Below, piece by piece: positions 26,609 through 34,768 of a stretch of DNA of 44,428 nucleotides. Below the pieces are notes generated by a model, which ran no database searches, had not been told where the DNA came from, and saw only the letters and a list, made by a program, of their open reading frames with translations. The first letter of the stretch is position 1, and each line of letters starts with the position of its first letter. The DNA is from an uncultured Lachnospiraceae bacterium (GTDB lineage: Bacteria; Bacillota; Clostridia; Lachnospirales; Lachnospiraceae): contig CANQSA010000021.1 of the NCBI GenBank assembly GCA_947626415.1, positions 1 to 44,428 on the forward strand, given 5' to 3'. The translations under genes were made by a program, and so were the position numbers.

Positions 26609-28075
26609 ATGCAGGCATATTTAGAACAGATTGACCGTGTGATCGAACAAGGAATATATAAGGATAACTGGAAATCGCTGCAGCAGTATCGGGTTCCGGA
26701 ATGGTACCGGGCTGCCAAATTCGGGATATTTATTCACTGGGGCGTTTATTCGGTTCCGGCATTTGGAAGCGAATGGTATTCCCGGAATATGTATATCAAG
26801 GACAGCCCGGAGTTTAAGCATCATGTGGAAACCTATGGACCGCATGCTGTATTTGGCTACAAGGATTTTATTCCCATGTTTCGGGCGGAGAAGTTTCAGG
26901 CCGTTGAATGGGCGGAACTGTTTCAACAGGCGGGCGCCCAGTATGTGGTGCCAGTTGCGGAGCACCATGACGGGTTCCAGATGTATGACAGCGCGCTATC
27001 GGACTGGAATGCGGCAAAGATGGGGCCGAAAAGGGATACGCTGGGGGAACTGAAACAGGCGTGCGAAAAACAGGGCCTGTCGGTAGGCGCATCCAGCCAT
27101 CGGGTGGAGCATTGGTTTTTTATGGGGCATGGCAAAGAATTTGATTCCGATATCAAAGAACCGTTAAAGCGGGGTGATTTTTACTGGCCTGCGATGCCGG
27201 AGCCGGATCATCAGGATCTGTTTTCCGAACCGGAACCGTCCCGGGAATTTTTGGAAGACTGGCTGTGCCGATGCTGTGAGCTTGTGGACCGCTACCGTCC
27301 CAGACTGGTATATTTTGACTGGTGGATCCAGCACAGCGCCGTAAAACCGTATCTGAAAAAATTTGCGGCATATTACTACAACCGGGCGGCGGAATGGAAA
27401 GAGGAAGTAGTGATTACCTATAAACACGACGCGTTTTCATTTGGAACGGCTGTACCGGATGTGGAGCGGGGACAGTTTGCGGATGTGAAGCCGTATATCT
27501 GGCAGACCGATACTGCCGTTGCAAAAAATTCCTGGTGCTATACGGAAGGAAACAGTTATAAAACCGCCAGACAGATTGTACAGGATCTGGTGGATATTGT
27601 CAGTAAGAACGGAAGACTGCTGTTAAATATCGGACCGAAAGCGGACGGAAGTATTCCGGATCAGGACCGGGATATCCTGCTTGCAATCGGAAACTGGCTG
27701 GCAGTCAACAAAGAGGCAATATACGGAAGTAAACTCTGGAGAAAATCGGGAGAAGGGCCGACGCAGGTGACGGAGGGACAGTTTGCGGACGCGGAAGAAA
27801 AACCCTATACCTGCGCGGATATCCGGTTTACGGTAAATGGAAATTATCTGTATGCGATCTGCTTAAATATGAACGGGAAAAACCGGATTACCGTACAGTC
27901 GCTGGCAGAAGCGGACGCGGCAGTAAAACCGAATTTTCATGGCATTATCCGGAACGTCAGCGTACTTGGAATGCCCGGAGAAGTCCGCTGGCACAGAGAT
28001 TCCGAGGGCCTGCATATCAAAACGCCGAAGCCGGGCGGTGAAATGCCGGTCGTATTTAAAATCCTGGTGGATTAA
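26609..28075 (+). CDS. Alpha-L-fucosidase, GH29 family
   Basis: A 488-aa glycoside hydrolase without a signal peptide, so it probably acts inside the cell on imported fucosylated sugars. GH29 marks include PEWYRAAKFGIFIHWGVYSV near the N-terminus, VAEHHDGFQMYDS, and the nucleophile region VYFDWW with D237 as the likely catalytic base-acceptor. LLLNIGPKADGSIP lies near residue 340. The start at 26609 follows GGAGG at the end of element copy 2. The gene is probably cotranscribed with the phospholipase-like gene 33 nt downstream. Confidence 0.92.
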   Translation: MQAYLEQIDRVIEQGIYKDNWKSLQQYRVPEWYRAAKFGIFIHWGVYSVPAFGSEWYSRNMYIKDSPEFKHHVETYGPHAVFGYKDFIPMFRAEKFQAVEWAELFQQAGAQYVVPVAEHHDGFQMYDSALSDWNAAKMGPKRDTLGELKQACEKQGLSVGASSHRVEHWFFMGHGKEFDSDIKEPLKRGDFYWPAMPEPDHQDLFSEPEPSREFLEDWLCRCCELVDRYRPRLVYFDWWIQHSAVKPYLKKFAAYYYNRAAEWKEEVVITYKHDAFSFGTAVPDVERGQFADVKPYIWQTDTAVAKNSWCYTEGNSYKTARQIVQDLVDIVSKNGRLLLNIGPKADGSIPDQDRDILLAIGNWLAVNKEAIYGSKLWRKSGEGPTQVTEGQFADAEEKPYTCADIRFTVNGNYLYAICLNMNGKNRITVQSLAEADAAVKPNFHGIIRNVSVLGMPGEVRWHRDSEGLHIKTPKPGGEMPVVFKILVD

Positions 28076-28108
28076 GCACAGCGTAGTATAAGAGAGGAGT
28101 GAGAAACC

Positions 28109-28804
28109 GTGGCCGGTACGATTACCCATCTGGTCATTGCGGACCGGGTTCTGGCAGGACTGCCGGAGAAAATAGAAAATAAGATACAAAACAAATCCCT
28201 GTATTACTGCGGCAATCTGGCACCGGACGCGATCATGGCGCGGAAGAATTATGAGCGCAGTATGAAGCGGCATACGCATTTTAAAGACGATATCCGGTTA
28301 AACGAGCTGCATGAACCGGAGAAATTTGCCTGTTACCGGAAGCGGCTGCAGGCATTTGCGGAACGTTTTTTGCTGACGCCGCATAAGGATTACGAGCTTT
28401 ATTTCGGTTATGTGGTGCATATGCTGGCGGACGAGATTTTTATTTTGAACGTACGGGATGCCCATGTAAAGCGCCTGCTGGCGGAGGGAAAGAATCCGGA
28501 AGATCCGGCGTACTTCCGGCAGTTCGGAAAGGATGTAGATTCCAACGATTTGCGTCTGGTGCGGGAATATCCGTTTTCCTGTGATATTTTACAGATGATA
28601 CAGGCGGAAAACGCATATGAGATCGAGGATTATATTACAAATGAGGAGCTGATTGACAGTAAGCAGTTTATCATTCAAAAAAATTTTTTTTCGGAAAAAG
28701 AACCGGAACCTGCTGCAACTTTGACATTTGAAGAAAATATGCGCTTTATCCTGGAAGCTGCAGATATGATTCTTGCCGATATCCGAAAAGCATCATGTTC
28801 GTAA
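28109..28804 (+). CDS. Zinc-dependent phospholipase C-like protein
   Basis: A 231-aa protein resembling the zinc-dependent phospholipase C/S1-P1-like fold family by its N-terminal GTITHLVIADRVL, the YYCGNLAPDAI motif and the histidine-rich RHTHF and YVVHMLADEIF. These His/Asp residues could bind metal. There is no signal peptide, so a role on extracellular lipids is not indicated and the function is unknown. The start is GTG after AGAGGAG. The gene follows the fucosidase gene closely. Confidence 0.72.
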   Translation: MAGTITHLVIADRVLAGLPEKIENKIQNKSLYYCGNLAPDAIMARKNYERSMKRHTHFKDDIRLNELHEPEKFACYRKRLQAFAERFLLTPHKDYELYFGYVVHMLADEIFILNVRDAHVKRLLAEGKNPEDPAYFRQFGKDVDSNDLRLVREYPFSCDILQMIQAENAYEIEDYITNEELIDSKQFIIQKNFFSEKEPEPAATLTFEENMRFILEAADMILADIRKASCS

Positions 28805-28824
28805 AATAAATCTTTGCCGGATTT

Positions 28825-28854
28825 GAATAAATCAGCTTTGATCGATACATAATA
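28825..28854 (+). promoter_or_regulatory. Sigma-G-like (forespore) promoter
   Basis: GAATA at 28825-28829 and CATAATA at 28848-28854 are separated by 18 nt. Both match the Bacillus subtilis sigma-G consensus (GHATR, 17-18 nt, CATWHTA). The start codon of the repeat protein lies 36 nt further on. Matches this short can occur by chance. Confidence 0.5.
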
Positions 28855-28890
28855 ATGTTTGTAAACGTATCATTAAGGAGGATATTTAAG

Positions 28891-29094
28891 ATGGCTAAGA
28901 ATGAAAATTATTCAAATGCAAACAACAGCACGAGCAACAGCACTTCCAAGAACTCTGCATCTAAGAATTCCACATCCAAGGATTCTGCATCCAAGAATTC
29001 CACATCTAAGAATTCTTCTTCCCAGAATTCCAATTATCAGGATTCTTCTTCTCAGAATGCGTATGATGCAGACAACTGCAGCAACAATCAGTAG
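28891..29094 (+). CDS. Small Ser/Asn/Lys repeat protein, possible spore protein
   Basis: A 67-aa hydrophilic protein with 21 Ser and 16 Asn and no Leu, Ile, Val, Phe or Trp. Residues 19-48 are six five-residue repeats of the type SKNS(A/T), that is a 15-bp DNA repeat at 28945-29034. One Cys (C63) is near the end. The start follows AAGGAGGAT at 28874-28882. Composition, repeats and the sigma-G-like promoter recall gamma-type small acid-soluble spore proteins, but no sequence homology to them is visible. I do not recognise a family. Confidence 0.7.
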   Translation: MAKNENYSNANNSTSNSTSKNSASKNSTSKDSASKNSTSKNSSSQNSNYQDSSSQNAYDADNCSNNQ

Positions 29095-29120
29095 TCAGGG
29101 GACTGACGGCTGAAACCGGG

Positions 29121-29156
29121 AAAAAGGGTGTCTTTTACAGGCACTCTTTTTTCTTT
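29121..29156 (+). terminator. Intrinsic terminator after the repeat protein gene
   Basis: AAAAAGGGTGTC pairs with GGCACTCTTTT (two G-U pairs), followed by a T-rich run. It ends the small gene's transcript. Confidence 0.72.
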
Positions 29157-29184
29157 TCCCTATTATAATATAAAAAAGGGGAGA

Positions 29185-29499
29185 ATGAGTTTGCGAGTTA
29201 TGTTGGAAATGATCTCTGCGCCGCAGCTGGACGAATATGCGCAAGGCCGCGGCGTTATTATAGATTTGCGGGAACCGTGGCAGTACCGGCAGAAGCATAT
29301 TGCCGGAGCCGTCAATATCCCGTTTCAGAATATCGATTATTCGGTATTCGAAAAATATCGGAACCGAAAACTGGTGCTGTATTGTGAGCGCGGCGGAGCC
29401 AGTATGATTGCCGGAAAGGAACTGGCAAGGGCAGGCTATCAGGTGGCGTCGGTGATCGGCGGGATCCGTGCATATCGAGGAAAAAGATTGACAAGATGA
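29185..29499 (+). CDS. Rhodanese-like domain protein
   Basis: A 104-aa single-domain rhodanese that probably transfers or carries sulfur as a persulfide on C67 (LYCERGGAS). The domain begins with VIIDLREPWQYRQKHIAGAVNIP, a classic rhodanese start. The gene begins at 29185 after AAAGGGGAG. The first two residues of the catalytic loop after Cys are E and R, which is common in this family. Its partner is unknown; the neighbours are RNA modification and nucleotide clean-up genes. Confidence 0.88.
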   Translation: MSLRVMLEMISAPQLDEYAQGRGVIIDLREPWQYRQKHIAGAVNIPFQNIDYSVFEKYRNRKLVLYCERGGASMIAGKELARAGYQVASVIGGIRAYRGKRLTR

Positions 29500-29550
29500 A
29501 GAATACCAATTAAGATAATACTGTTATGAGAAAACGATACAGGAGGAAGC

Positions 29551-30729
29551 ATGGAACGGTATACGCTGGTAGCGCCGTGTCATTTTGGGATGGAAGCGGT
29601 GCTGAAACGGGAACTGACAGATCTGGGATATGAGATTGCCGCCGTAGAAGACGGCAGAGTTTCCTTTACGGGTGATGCGGATGCAGTCTGCAGATGTAAT
29701 GTTTTTCTGCGCAGCGCGGAGCGGATCCTGCTTCAGGCCGGCAGATTTCATGCGGTGACATTTGAAGAACTGTTTCAGAATATCAAGGCGCTGCCGTGGG
29801 AAAACTGGATTCCCAAGGACGGAAGATTCTGGGTGACAAAAGCGGCTTCCGTAAAAAGTAAGCTGTTTAGCCCGACTGATATTCAGAAAATCGTGAAAAA
29901 GGCGATCGTGGAACGCCTGAAGGAATATTATGGGATCTCCTGGTTTGCGGAAACCGGCGCGTCGTATCCGATCCGAGTATTTTTTAATAAGGATGAAGCA
30001 GTGGTAGCATTGGATACCACTGGGGATTCCTTACATAAGCGGGGTTACCGGAAGATGACGGTAAAGGCGCCCATTTCAGAGACCTTGGCGGCCGGGCTGT
30101 TAATGCTGACGCCCTGGAAGGCGGACCGGGTTCTGGTCGATCCGTTTTGCGGGAGCGGAACCTTTCCGATTGAGGCAGCCATGATGGCATGCCGTATGGC
30201 GCCCGGAATGAACCGAAGTTTTACCGCCGCTCAGTGGCAGAATCTGATCGGTCAGACATACTGGAAGCAGACTGCCGAGGAAGCGAATGACTTGCTGATC
30301 CGGGATGTTTCCACAGATATTCAGGGATATGATATAGATCCGCAGGCGATTTCCTACGCTAAAAAGAACGCGCAGGACGCCGGCGTGGATCATATGATCC
30401 ATTTTCAAGTGCGGGATGTGAGCAGACTAAGCCATCGTGCCCGCTACGGATTTCTGATCGCCAATCCGCCATACGGGGAACGGCTGGAGGAGAAGGAAAC
30501 CCTGTCCGAATTGTATCGGACGCTGGGCGAACGGTTTCGGGCGCTTCATGACTGGTCCGCGTTTATTATTACCGCCTATCAGCAGGCGGAGCAGGATATG
30601 GGAATCCGGGCGACGAAGAACAGAAAATTATATAACGGTATGATACAGACTTATTTTTATCAGTTTATGGGTCCGAAGCCGCCGAAACGGGAGAAGGCGC
30701 CGGACAGAGAGCAGGAAGGCAGAATATGA
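29551..30729 (+). CDS. THUMP-domain class I SAM-dependent RNA methyltransferase (RlmL/YpsC-like)
   Basis: A 392-aa protein of the YpsC/RlmL group, which methylates guanine N2 in 23S rRNA. The N-terminal ferredoxin-like and THUMP part (about 1-155) is followed by the Rossmann methyltransferase domain with DPFCGSGTFPIEAA near 195 and the catalytic NPPYGERL near 308. The C-terminus is a short charged tail. AGGAGG lies before the start. The stop codon overlaps the rdgB start (ATGA), indicating coupling. Confidence 0.92.
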   Translation: MERYTLVAPCHFGMEAVLKRELTDLGYEIAAVEDGRVSFTGDADAVCRCNVFLRSAERILLQAGRFHAVTFEELFQNIKALPWENWIPKDGRFWVTKAASVKSKLFSPTDIQKIVKKAIVERLKEYYGISWFAETGASYPIRVFFNKDEAVVALDTTGDSLHKRGYRKMTVKAPISETLAAGLLMLTPWKADRVLVDPFCGSGTFPIEAAMMACRMAPGMNRSFTAAQWQNLIGQTYWKQTAEEANDLLIRDVSTDIQGYDIDPQAISYAKKNAQDAGVDHMIHFQVRDVSRLSHRARYGFLIANPPYGERLEEKETLSELYRTLGERFRALHDWSAFIITAYQQAEQDMGIRATKNRKLYNGMIQTYFYQFMGPKPPKREKAPDREQEGRI

Positions 30730-31325
30730 AGAAGATCATTGTAGCAACGGGAAACGAAGGGAAGATGCGGGAGATCCGCATGATCATGAAAGATTTGGAT
30801 GTGGAACTGGTTTCTTTAAAAGAAGCCGGCCTGGAAGTCGATATTGAGGAAACCGGGACAACTTTTGAGGAAAATGCGGTGATCAAGGCGAAAACCATTA
30901 TGGAGATGACCGGTGCCGTGGTAATGGCGGATGATTCCGGTCTGGAAGTCGACTATATCAACAAAGAGCCCGGCGTATATTCTGCCCGTTATATGGGAAA
31001 GGACACCCCCTATTCCATTAAGAATCAGAATATCATTGACCGGCTGGCAGACGCGAAAGGAGAAGAACGCAGCGCACGGTTTGTCTGCGCGATCGCGGTA
31101 GCGTTTCCGGACGGCAGGATCCTCACAAGCAGAGGAACTATAGAAGGCGTGATCGCGTATGAACCCAAAGGAACTAACGGATTCGGATTTGACCCGATTG
31201 TCTATGTGCCGGAATACGGTATGACGACCGGAGAAATGGATCCGGACTTTAAGAATTCCATCAGCCACAGGGGACGGGCGATTGCCGGGATGACAGAGCA
31301 GTTAAAAGCACTGAAGACACTGTAA
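30726..31325 (+). CDS. rdgB: XTP/dITP diphosphatase (RdgB/HAM1 family)
   Basis: Removes non-canonical purine nucleotides (XTP, dITP, ITP) from the pool. The 199-aa length is standard. Motifs are the N-terminal IVATGNEGKMREI, the ADDSGLEVD loop near residue 70, and FGFDPIVYVPEYG and SHRGRA in the C-terminal half. It overlaps the upstream methyltransferase gene by 4 nt and precedes the phosphoesterase gene by 17 nt. Confidence 0.96.
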   Translation: MKKIIVATGNEGKMREIRMIMKDLDVELVSLKEAGLEVDIEETGTTFEENAVIKAKTIMEMTGAVVMADDSGLEVDYINKEPGVYSARYMGKDTPYSIKNQNIIDRLADAKGEERSARFVCAIAVAFPDGRILTSRGTIEGVIAYEPKGTNGFGFDPIVYVPEYGMTTGEMDPDFKNSISHRGRAIAGMTEQLKALKTL

Positions 31326-31342
31326 GAAAATTGGAGATTAGA

Positions 31343-31822
31343 ATGAGAGTTTTGATCGTAAGCGACACGCACCGACAACATAAGAATCTGGAGCAGGTGC
31401 TGCGGAAGGTAAAGCCGCTGGACGCCCTGATCCATCTGGGAGATGCGGAAGGATATGAAGATTATATCCGCTCCATTTGCGAATGTCCGCTTTATATTGT
31501 CCGGGGAAACTGCGACTGGTTTTCCGATCTGGATCGGGAAATGACGCTGGCTCTGGGAAAATATACGGTATTTCTGACGCACGGACATCTGTATTATGTA
31601 TCGGTTGACCGCAATTTTATCGTGGAGGAGGCCCGTGCCAGAGGATATGATGTGGTGATGTTCGGCCATACGCATGTACCGCTGCTGGAGTACCACGGGG
31701 ACGTAACCCTGCTGAATCCGGGCAGCCTGTCATTCCCCAGACAGGACGGAAGAAGACCGTCCTACGCGATGATGGAGATTGACCGGGAAGGGGAAGCGCA
31801 TTATACGATCAGCTATTTGTAA
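31343..31822 (+). CDS. YfcE/MJ0936-type metallophosphoesterase
   Basis: A 159-aa metal-dependent phosphodiesterase. Metal-binding residues are visible as SDTH (D8, H10), HLGDAEG, VRGNCDW, THGH and FGHTHVP. The start at 31343 has GGAG 6 nt upstream. The gene ends the rdgB operon, and a strong tRNA promoter begins 27 nt after its stop codon. Its natural substrate is not known. Confidence 0.93.
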   Translation: MRVLIVSDTHRQHKNLEQVLRKVKPLDALIHLGDAEGYEDYIRSICECPLYIVRGNCDWFSDLDREMTLALGKYTVFLTHGHLYYVSVDRNFIVEEARARGYDVVMFGHTHVPLLEYHGDVTLLNPGSLSFPRQDGRRPSYAMMEIDREGEAHYTISYL

Positions 31823-31849
31823 ACTTGCGTAAATAAAGGAAAAAAAGAG

Positions 31850-31878
31850 TTGACAACCGAACACTCTTCATATATAAT
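31850..31878 (+). promoter_or_regulatory. Consensus promoter of the tRNA operon
   Basis: TTGACA at 31850-31855 and TATAAT at 31873-31878 are both perfect and separated by 17 bp, as expected for stable RNA genes. Confidence 0.95.
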
Positions 31879-31907
31879 GAGTTTTGCCTTGTGAAAAATC
31901 ACCTTTT

Positions 31908-31982
31908 CGGGGTGTGGCTCAGCTTGGCTAGAGTGCTTGATTTGGGATCAAGAGGTCGCGTGTTCGAATCACGTCACCCCGA
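31908..31982 (+). tRNA. tRNA-Pro (anticodon TGG)
   Basis: The acceptor stem CGGGGTG pairs with CACCCCG. The anticodon arm CTTGA-TTTGGGA-TCAAG carries TGG. The discriminator base is A; no CCA is encoded. Confidence 0.97.
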
Positions 31983-32000
31983 TTTTTCCATCTCCATCAT

Positions 32001-32071
32001 GCGGGTGTAGTTCAATGGTAGAACACTAGCCTTCCAAGCTAGATACGTGGGTTCGATTCCCATCACCCGCT
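32001..32071 (+). tRNA. tRNA-Gly (anticodon TCC)
   Basis: The acceptor stem GCGGGTG pairs with CACCCGC. The anticodon arm CTAGC-CTTCCAA-GCTAG carries TCC. The discriminator is T; no CCA is encoded. Confidence 0.97.
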
Positions 32072-32128
32072 TTGTGTGCGATTCGGTGTGCTGAGGACAT
32101 GACCGGCGGTGATTTCACACAGCAATTT

Positions 32129-32202
<74 letters not shown>

Positions 32203-32231
32203 GTAGGGGATTTCCCCAGGCAAAAGCCTAT

Positions 32232-32306
32232 GGTGGATATAGCGCAGCTGGTTAGCGCGCCAGATTGTGGCTCTGGAGGCCCAGGGTTCGAATCCCTGTA
32301 TCCACC
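32232..32306 (+). tRNA. tRNA-His (anticodon GTG)
   Basis: The acceptor stem GTGGATA pairs with TATCCAC. The extra G at 32232 faces C at 32306, the hallmark of tRNA-His. The anticodon arm CCAGA-TTGTGGC-TCTGG carries GTG. Confidence 0.97.
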
Positions 32307-32333
32307 CTTTTACTAGCCTATAGTTAAATACGG

Positions 32334-32405
32334 TGGGCTATCGCCAAGCGGTAAGGCACAGGACTTTGACTCCTGCATTCGTTGGTTCGAATCCAACTAG
32401 CCCAG
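32334..32405 (+). tRNA. tRNA-Gln (anticodon TTG)
   Basis: The acceptor stem TGGGCTA pairs with TAGCCCA. The anticodon arm CAGGA-CTTTGAC-TCCTG carries TTG. The discriminator is G. Confidence 0.97.
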
Positions 32406-32444
32406 CTTGGTTATGAACAGCATAACTGTTGTTTTATGAAATAT

Positions 32445-32517
32445 GGAGCATTAGCTCAGGCGGTAGAGCACTTGACTTTTAATCAAGTTGTCCGGGGTTC
32501 GAATCCCCGATGCTTCA
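32445..32517 (+). tRNA. tRNA-Lys (anticodon TTT)
   Basis: The acceptor stem GGAGCAT pairs with ATGCTTC (one G-T pair). The anticodon arm CTTGA-CTTTTAA-TCAAG carries TTT. The discriminator is A. Confidence 0.97.
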
Positions 32518-32522
32518 CTGAT

Positions 32523-32602
32523 GCGGATGTGGCGGAATTGGCAGACGCGCCAGACTTAGGATCTGGTGGGAGACCGTGGGGGTTCAAGTCCCTTCATCCG
32601 CA
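32523..32602 (+). tRNA. tRNA-Leu (anticodon TAG)
   Basis: The acceptor stem GCGGATG pairs with CATCCGC. The anticodon arm CCAGA-CTTAGGA-TCTGG carries TAG. A longer variable arm follows, as in class II tRNAs. The discriminator is A. Confidence 0.96.
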
Positions 32603-32647
32603 CGTCGAAGAAGGATACGGACCCCGGAAGTTCGGTTGGATAACAAG

Positions 32648-32677
32648 CCTCGTTTCTGTATGGAAACGAGGTTTTAT
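32648..32677 (+). terminator. Terminator of the tRNA operon
   Basis: CCTCGTTTC (32648-32656) pairs perfectly with GAAACGAGG (32663-32671), followed by TTTTAT. The T-run is short, so some read-through into the lipoprotein gene is possible. Confidence 0.78.
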
Positions 32678-32719
32678 GATATGAGAAGCGATAAAACGCT
32701 TAGAGGATCGGAGGAAAGG

Positions 32720-33586
32720 ATGAAGAACAGAAAGATCAAAAACACATTGCTTGCGCTGGTGATCGCGACCGCCTTTTCGGCAGGACTTACGGGCTGCGGG
32801 GATCAAAAGCAGGAGGAGACTACAACGGAGCCCATTACCGTAACAGCGAAAGAGGTGCTGGATCAGAGCATGAAAGCAATGGATCAGATCGATCAGCTTG
32901 CCATGCGGGCAGGCTATCTGCTGGATACGACAGCTGCGATCCTGGATACGTCGGTGCCGTTTAAAATTGAGCAGAACGCGCAGATGCAGGTTGACGCGAA
33001 AGGCAACCGGTATGTAGAGGCCAGCGGTTATACGGAATACAGCGGCCAGAAGACAGAGCAGAATACGAAGCAGTATGTGATATTAAACGGTACAAAAGCA
33101 GAAAGTTATTATTGTGTTGACGGAGAATGGGGCTTTGAGATCTTTGAATCCGCAGAGGACGACAATCCGATCGACAGCCAGAGAAACCTGCTTGGGAAAC
33201 TGCAGGAAACGCCGGAAAAGATAACCGTCGATGCGGTGGAAGAGACAGAAGGGAAATCCTGTTATCGGCTTACCGGAACGGTAGGAAGTGAATTTTTAGA
33301 CGACGCGCTGGATGCGGCCGGCACCGATAACGGGGATCTGGGTCAGTTTACGGAAGCGCTGAAGGATCAAACGATCCCGGTTTCTCTCTGGGTTGATAAA
33401 AAGGAAATGATTCCCGTAAAACTGGTGCTCGACCTTTCGGCTGTGATGGAACAGGCGATGAATGAGGCGACCAAAGATCAGGGCATTACTTATGCTATGA
33501 ACAAAATGGAGGTATCCTTTGTCTATACCGGGTTTGCGGTACCGGAGGTAGTCGTGCCAGCAGAGGCATTGGAAGCGGCAAAGTAA
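32720..33586 (+). CDS. Lipoprotein with LolA/LppX-like features
   Basis: A 288-aa lipoprotein with a signal peptide and lipobox (LTGC, C26), followed by an acidic Thr-rich spacer and a domain rich in beta strands. The pattern KEVLDQSMKAMDQIDQLAM and the later CYRLTGTVGSEFL and VSLWVDKKEMIPVKLVLDL recall the DUF6612/LppX-like group, which may bind a hydrophobic ligand outside the membrane. The function is not known. GGAGGAAAGG is just upstream of the start. It converges with the CYTH gene with only 6 nt between the stops. Confidence 0.75.
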   Translation: MKNRKIKNTLLALVIATAFSAGLTGCGDQKQEETTTEPITVTAKEVLDQSMKAMDQIDQLAMRAGYLLDTTAAILDTSVPFKIEQNAQMQVDAKGNRYVEASGYTEYSGQKTEQNTKQYVILNGTKAESYYCVDGEWGFEIFESAEDDNPIDSQRNLLGKLQETPEKITVDAVEETEGKSCYRLTGTVGSEFLDDALDAAGTDNGDLGQFTEALKDQTIPVSLWVDKKEMIPVKLVLDLSAVMEQAMNEATKDQGITYAMNKMEVSFVYTGFAVPEVVVPAEALEAAK

Positions 33587-33592
33587 GCGATA

Positions 33593-34054
33593 TTACGGGG
33601 CCGGTTGTTCCGATAAGCGGCTGTTCTGATAAGCGGGATCTTTCGTTACATCAGATCCGAACCAGTCAGGCGCCTGGAATGCCAGCGCTTCTTCCTCAGA
33701 TTCAAATTCCACTTCCGCCAGCAGCAGGCCGGCGTGTACGCCGGAAAATACGTCCAACTCAATGGTATAAGTCCGGCCAGGAGCAGGCAGCGGAATCAGA
33801 TAGCGTTTTTTGGTAATTCGGTTACCATCAGCTTTTAAAAGAAGGTGATGGTAACTTTTTTCTGTCAGGGGCAGATTATATTCTTCCCGTACCATCAGGC
33901 CACGTCCCTTATAGGTCAGATAATAGTCGTCATTGTCTTTGCGGATCCGTACGACCGGCTCCGTGCAGAGGTAAGCCTGTTCAATGGTGCGGCAGGGGTA
34001 TTGGGTCAGATTTTCAGGCAGCTTTTTGATTAAAAATTTTCGTTCGATTTCCAT
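33593..34054 (-). CDS. CYTH domain protein
   Basis: A 153-aa protein with the ExExK motif at its start (MEIERKF) that defines the CYTH triphosphate tunnel fold. Other family blocks are EQAYL, VRIRKDNDDYYLTYKG and ELDVFSGVHAGLLLAEVEFESEEEA. Members hydrolyse inorganic triphosphate or related compounds; the exact substrate is open. GGAGGAA lies before the start on the minus strand. The gene is divergent from the DJ-1 gene. Confidence 0.9.
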   Translation of the reverse strand: MEIERKFLIKKLPENLTQYPCRTIEQAYLCTEPVVRIRKDNDDYYLTYKGRGLMVREEYNLPLTEKSYHHLLLKADGNRITKKRYLIPLPAPGRTYTIELDVFSGVHAGLLLAEVEFESEEEALAFQAPDWFGSDVTKDPAYQNSRLSEQPAP

Positions 34055-34084
34055 GCAGACGATTCCTCCGTTTTATTGAAATGA

Positions 34085-34113
34085 TTGATTTTTTTTCCAC
34101 TTTCCTGTATCAT
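34085..34113 (+). promoter_or_regulatory. Probable promoter of the DJ-1 family gene
   Basis: TTGATT at 34085-34090 and TATCAT at 34108-34113 are separated by 17 bp, in the short divergent gap with the CYTH gene. Confidence 0.6.
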
Positions 34114-34163
34114 AAAGGATAATGAGAAAAGTTGCAATCACGAATTTGAATGGAGGTAGAAAT

Positions 34164-34715
34164 ATGCAGGTATATGCGTTTTTAGCAGATGGATTTGAGG
34201 AGGTAGAGGCCCTGACGGTCGTAGATCTGCTGCGGCGGGCAGGGATTGCAGTTCGGACGGTTTCTGTAACGGGAAGGGAAGTTGTAACCGGCGCCCATAA
34301 GATCCCGGTGACGGCGGACTGCAGGATTGAAAGTCTGACGGAAGAGGCGGACGCGTTGTTTTTACCGGGCGGCATGCCCGGCACGTTGGGGCTGAAAGCC
34401 TGTGAACCGTTAGCAGCCATGCTGAAGAAATATGCGGCGGATCCCGCAAAATGGGTAACGGCAATCTGCGCGGCGCCCAGTGTGTTGGGAGAACTGGGCC
34501 TGCTGCAGGGAAAACGGGCGACCTGTTATCCGGGCTTTGAGGAGCAGCTGCGGGGAGCCAGAGTCAGCACGGATGCGGTCGTACAGGACGGTAACGTGAT
34601 CACGTCCCGCGGCGTGGGAACCGCCATTGAAATGGCGCTTACCATGATTGCCTGTCTGACCGGGGACCGCAAAAAAGCGGACCAGATTGCTGCCGGTATT
34701 ATGTATCGGCAATAA
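34164..34715 (+). CDS. DJ-1/PfpI family protein
   Basis: A 183-aa class I glutamine amidotransferase-like protein of the DJ-1/ThiJ/YajL group. The conserved acidic residue (GFEEVEA, E15) and nucleophilic cysteine (AICAAPSVLGE, C102) are in place, as is LPGGMPG. Members act on glyoxals or in stress protection. The start at 34164 is set by TGGAGGTA; an ATG at 34122 in the same frame lies upstream of that site. Confidence 0.92.
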   Translation: MQVYAFLADGFEEVEALTVVDLLRRAGIAVRTVSVTGREVVTGAHKIPVTADCRIESLTEEADALFLPGGMPGTLGLKACEPLAAMLKKYAADPAKWVTAICAAPSVLGELGLLQGKRATCYPGFEEQLRGARVSTDAVVQDGNVITSRGVGTAIEMALTMIACLTGDRKKADQIAAGIMYRQ

Positions 34716-34768
34716 AATTTGGTAAATAATGGAACTGTAGGGAAGCAAAGACAAGAACGGAGTAAAGT

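Noticed and set aside
28901-29113. Second open frame across the Ser/Asn repeat gene
   Set aside because: A shifted reading of the same 15-bp repeats; only the frame starting at 28891 has a proper ribosome binding site.
32382-32684. Open frame across tRNA-Gln, tRNA-Lys and tRNA-Leu
   Set aside because: It overlaps three intact tRNA genes and is not coding.
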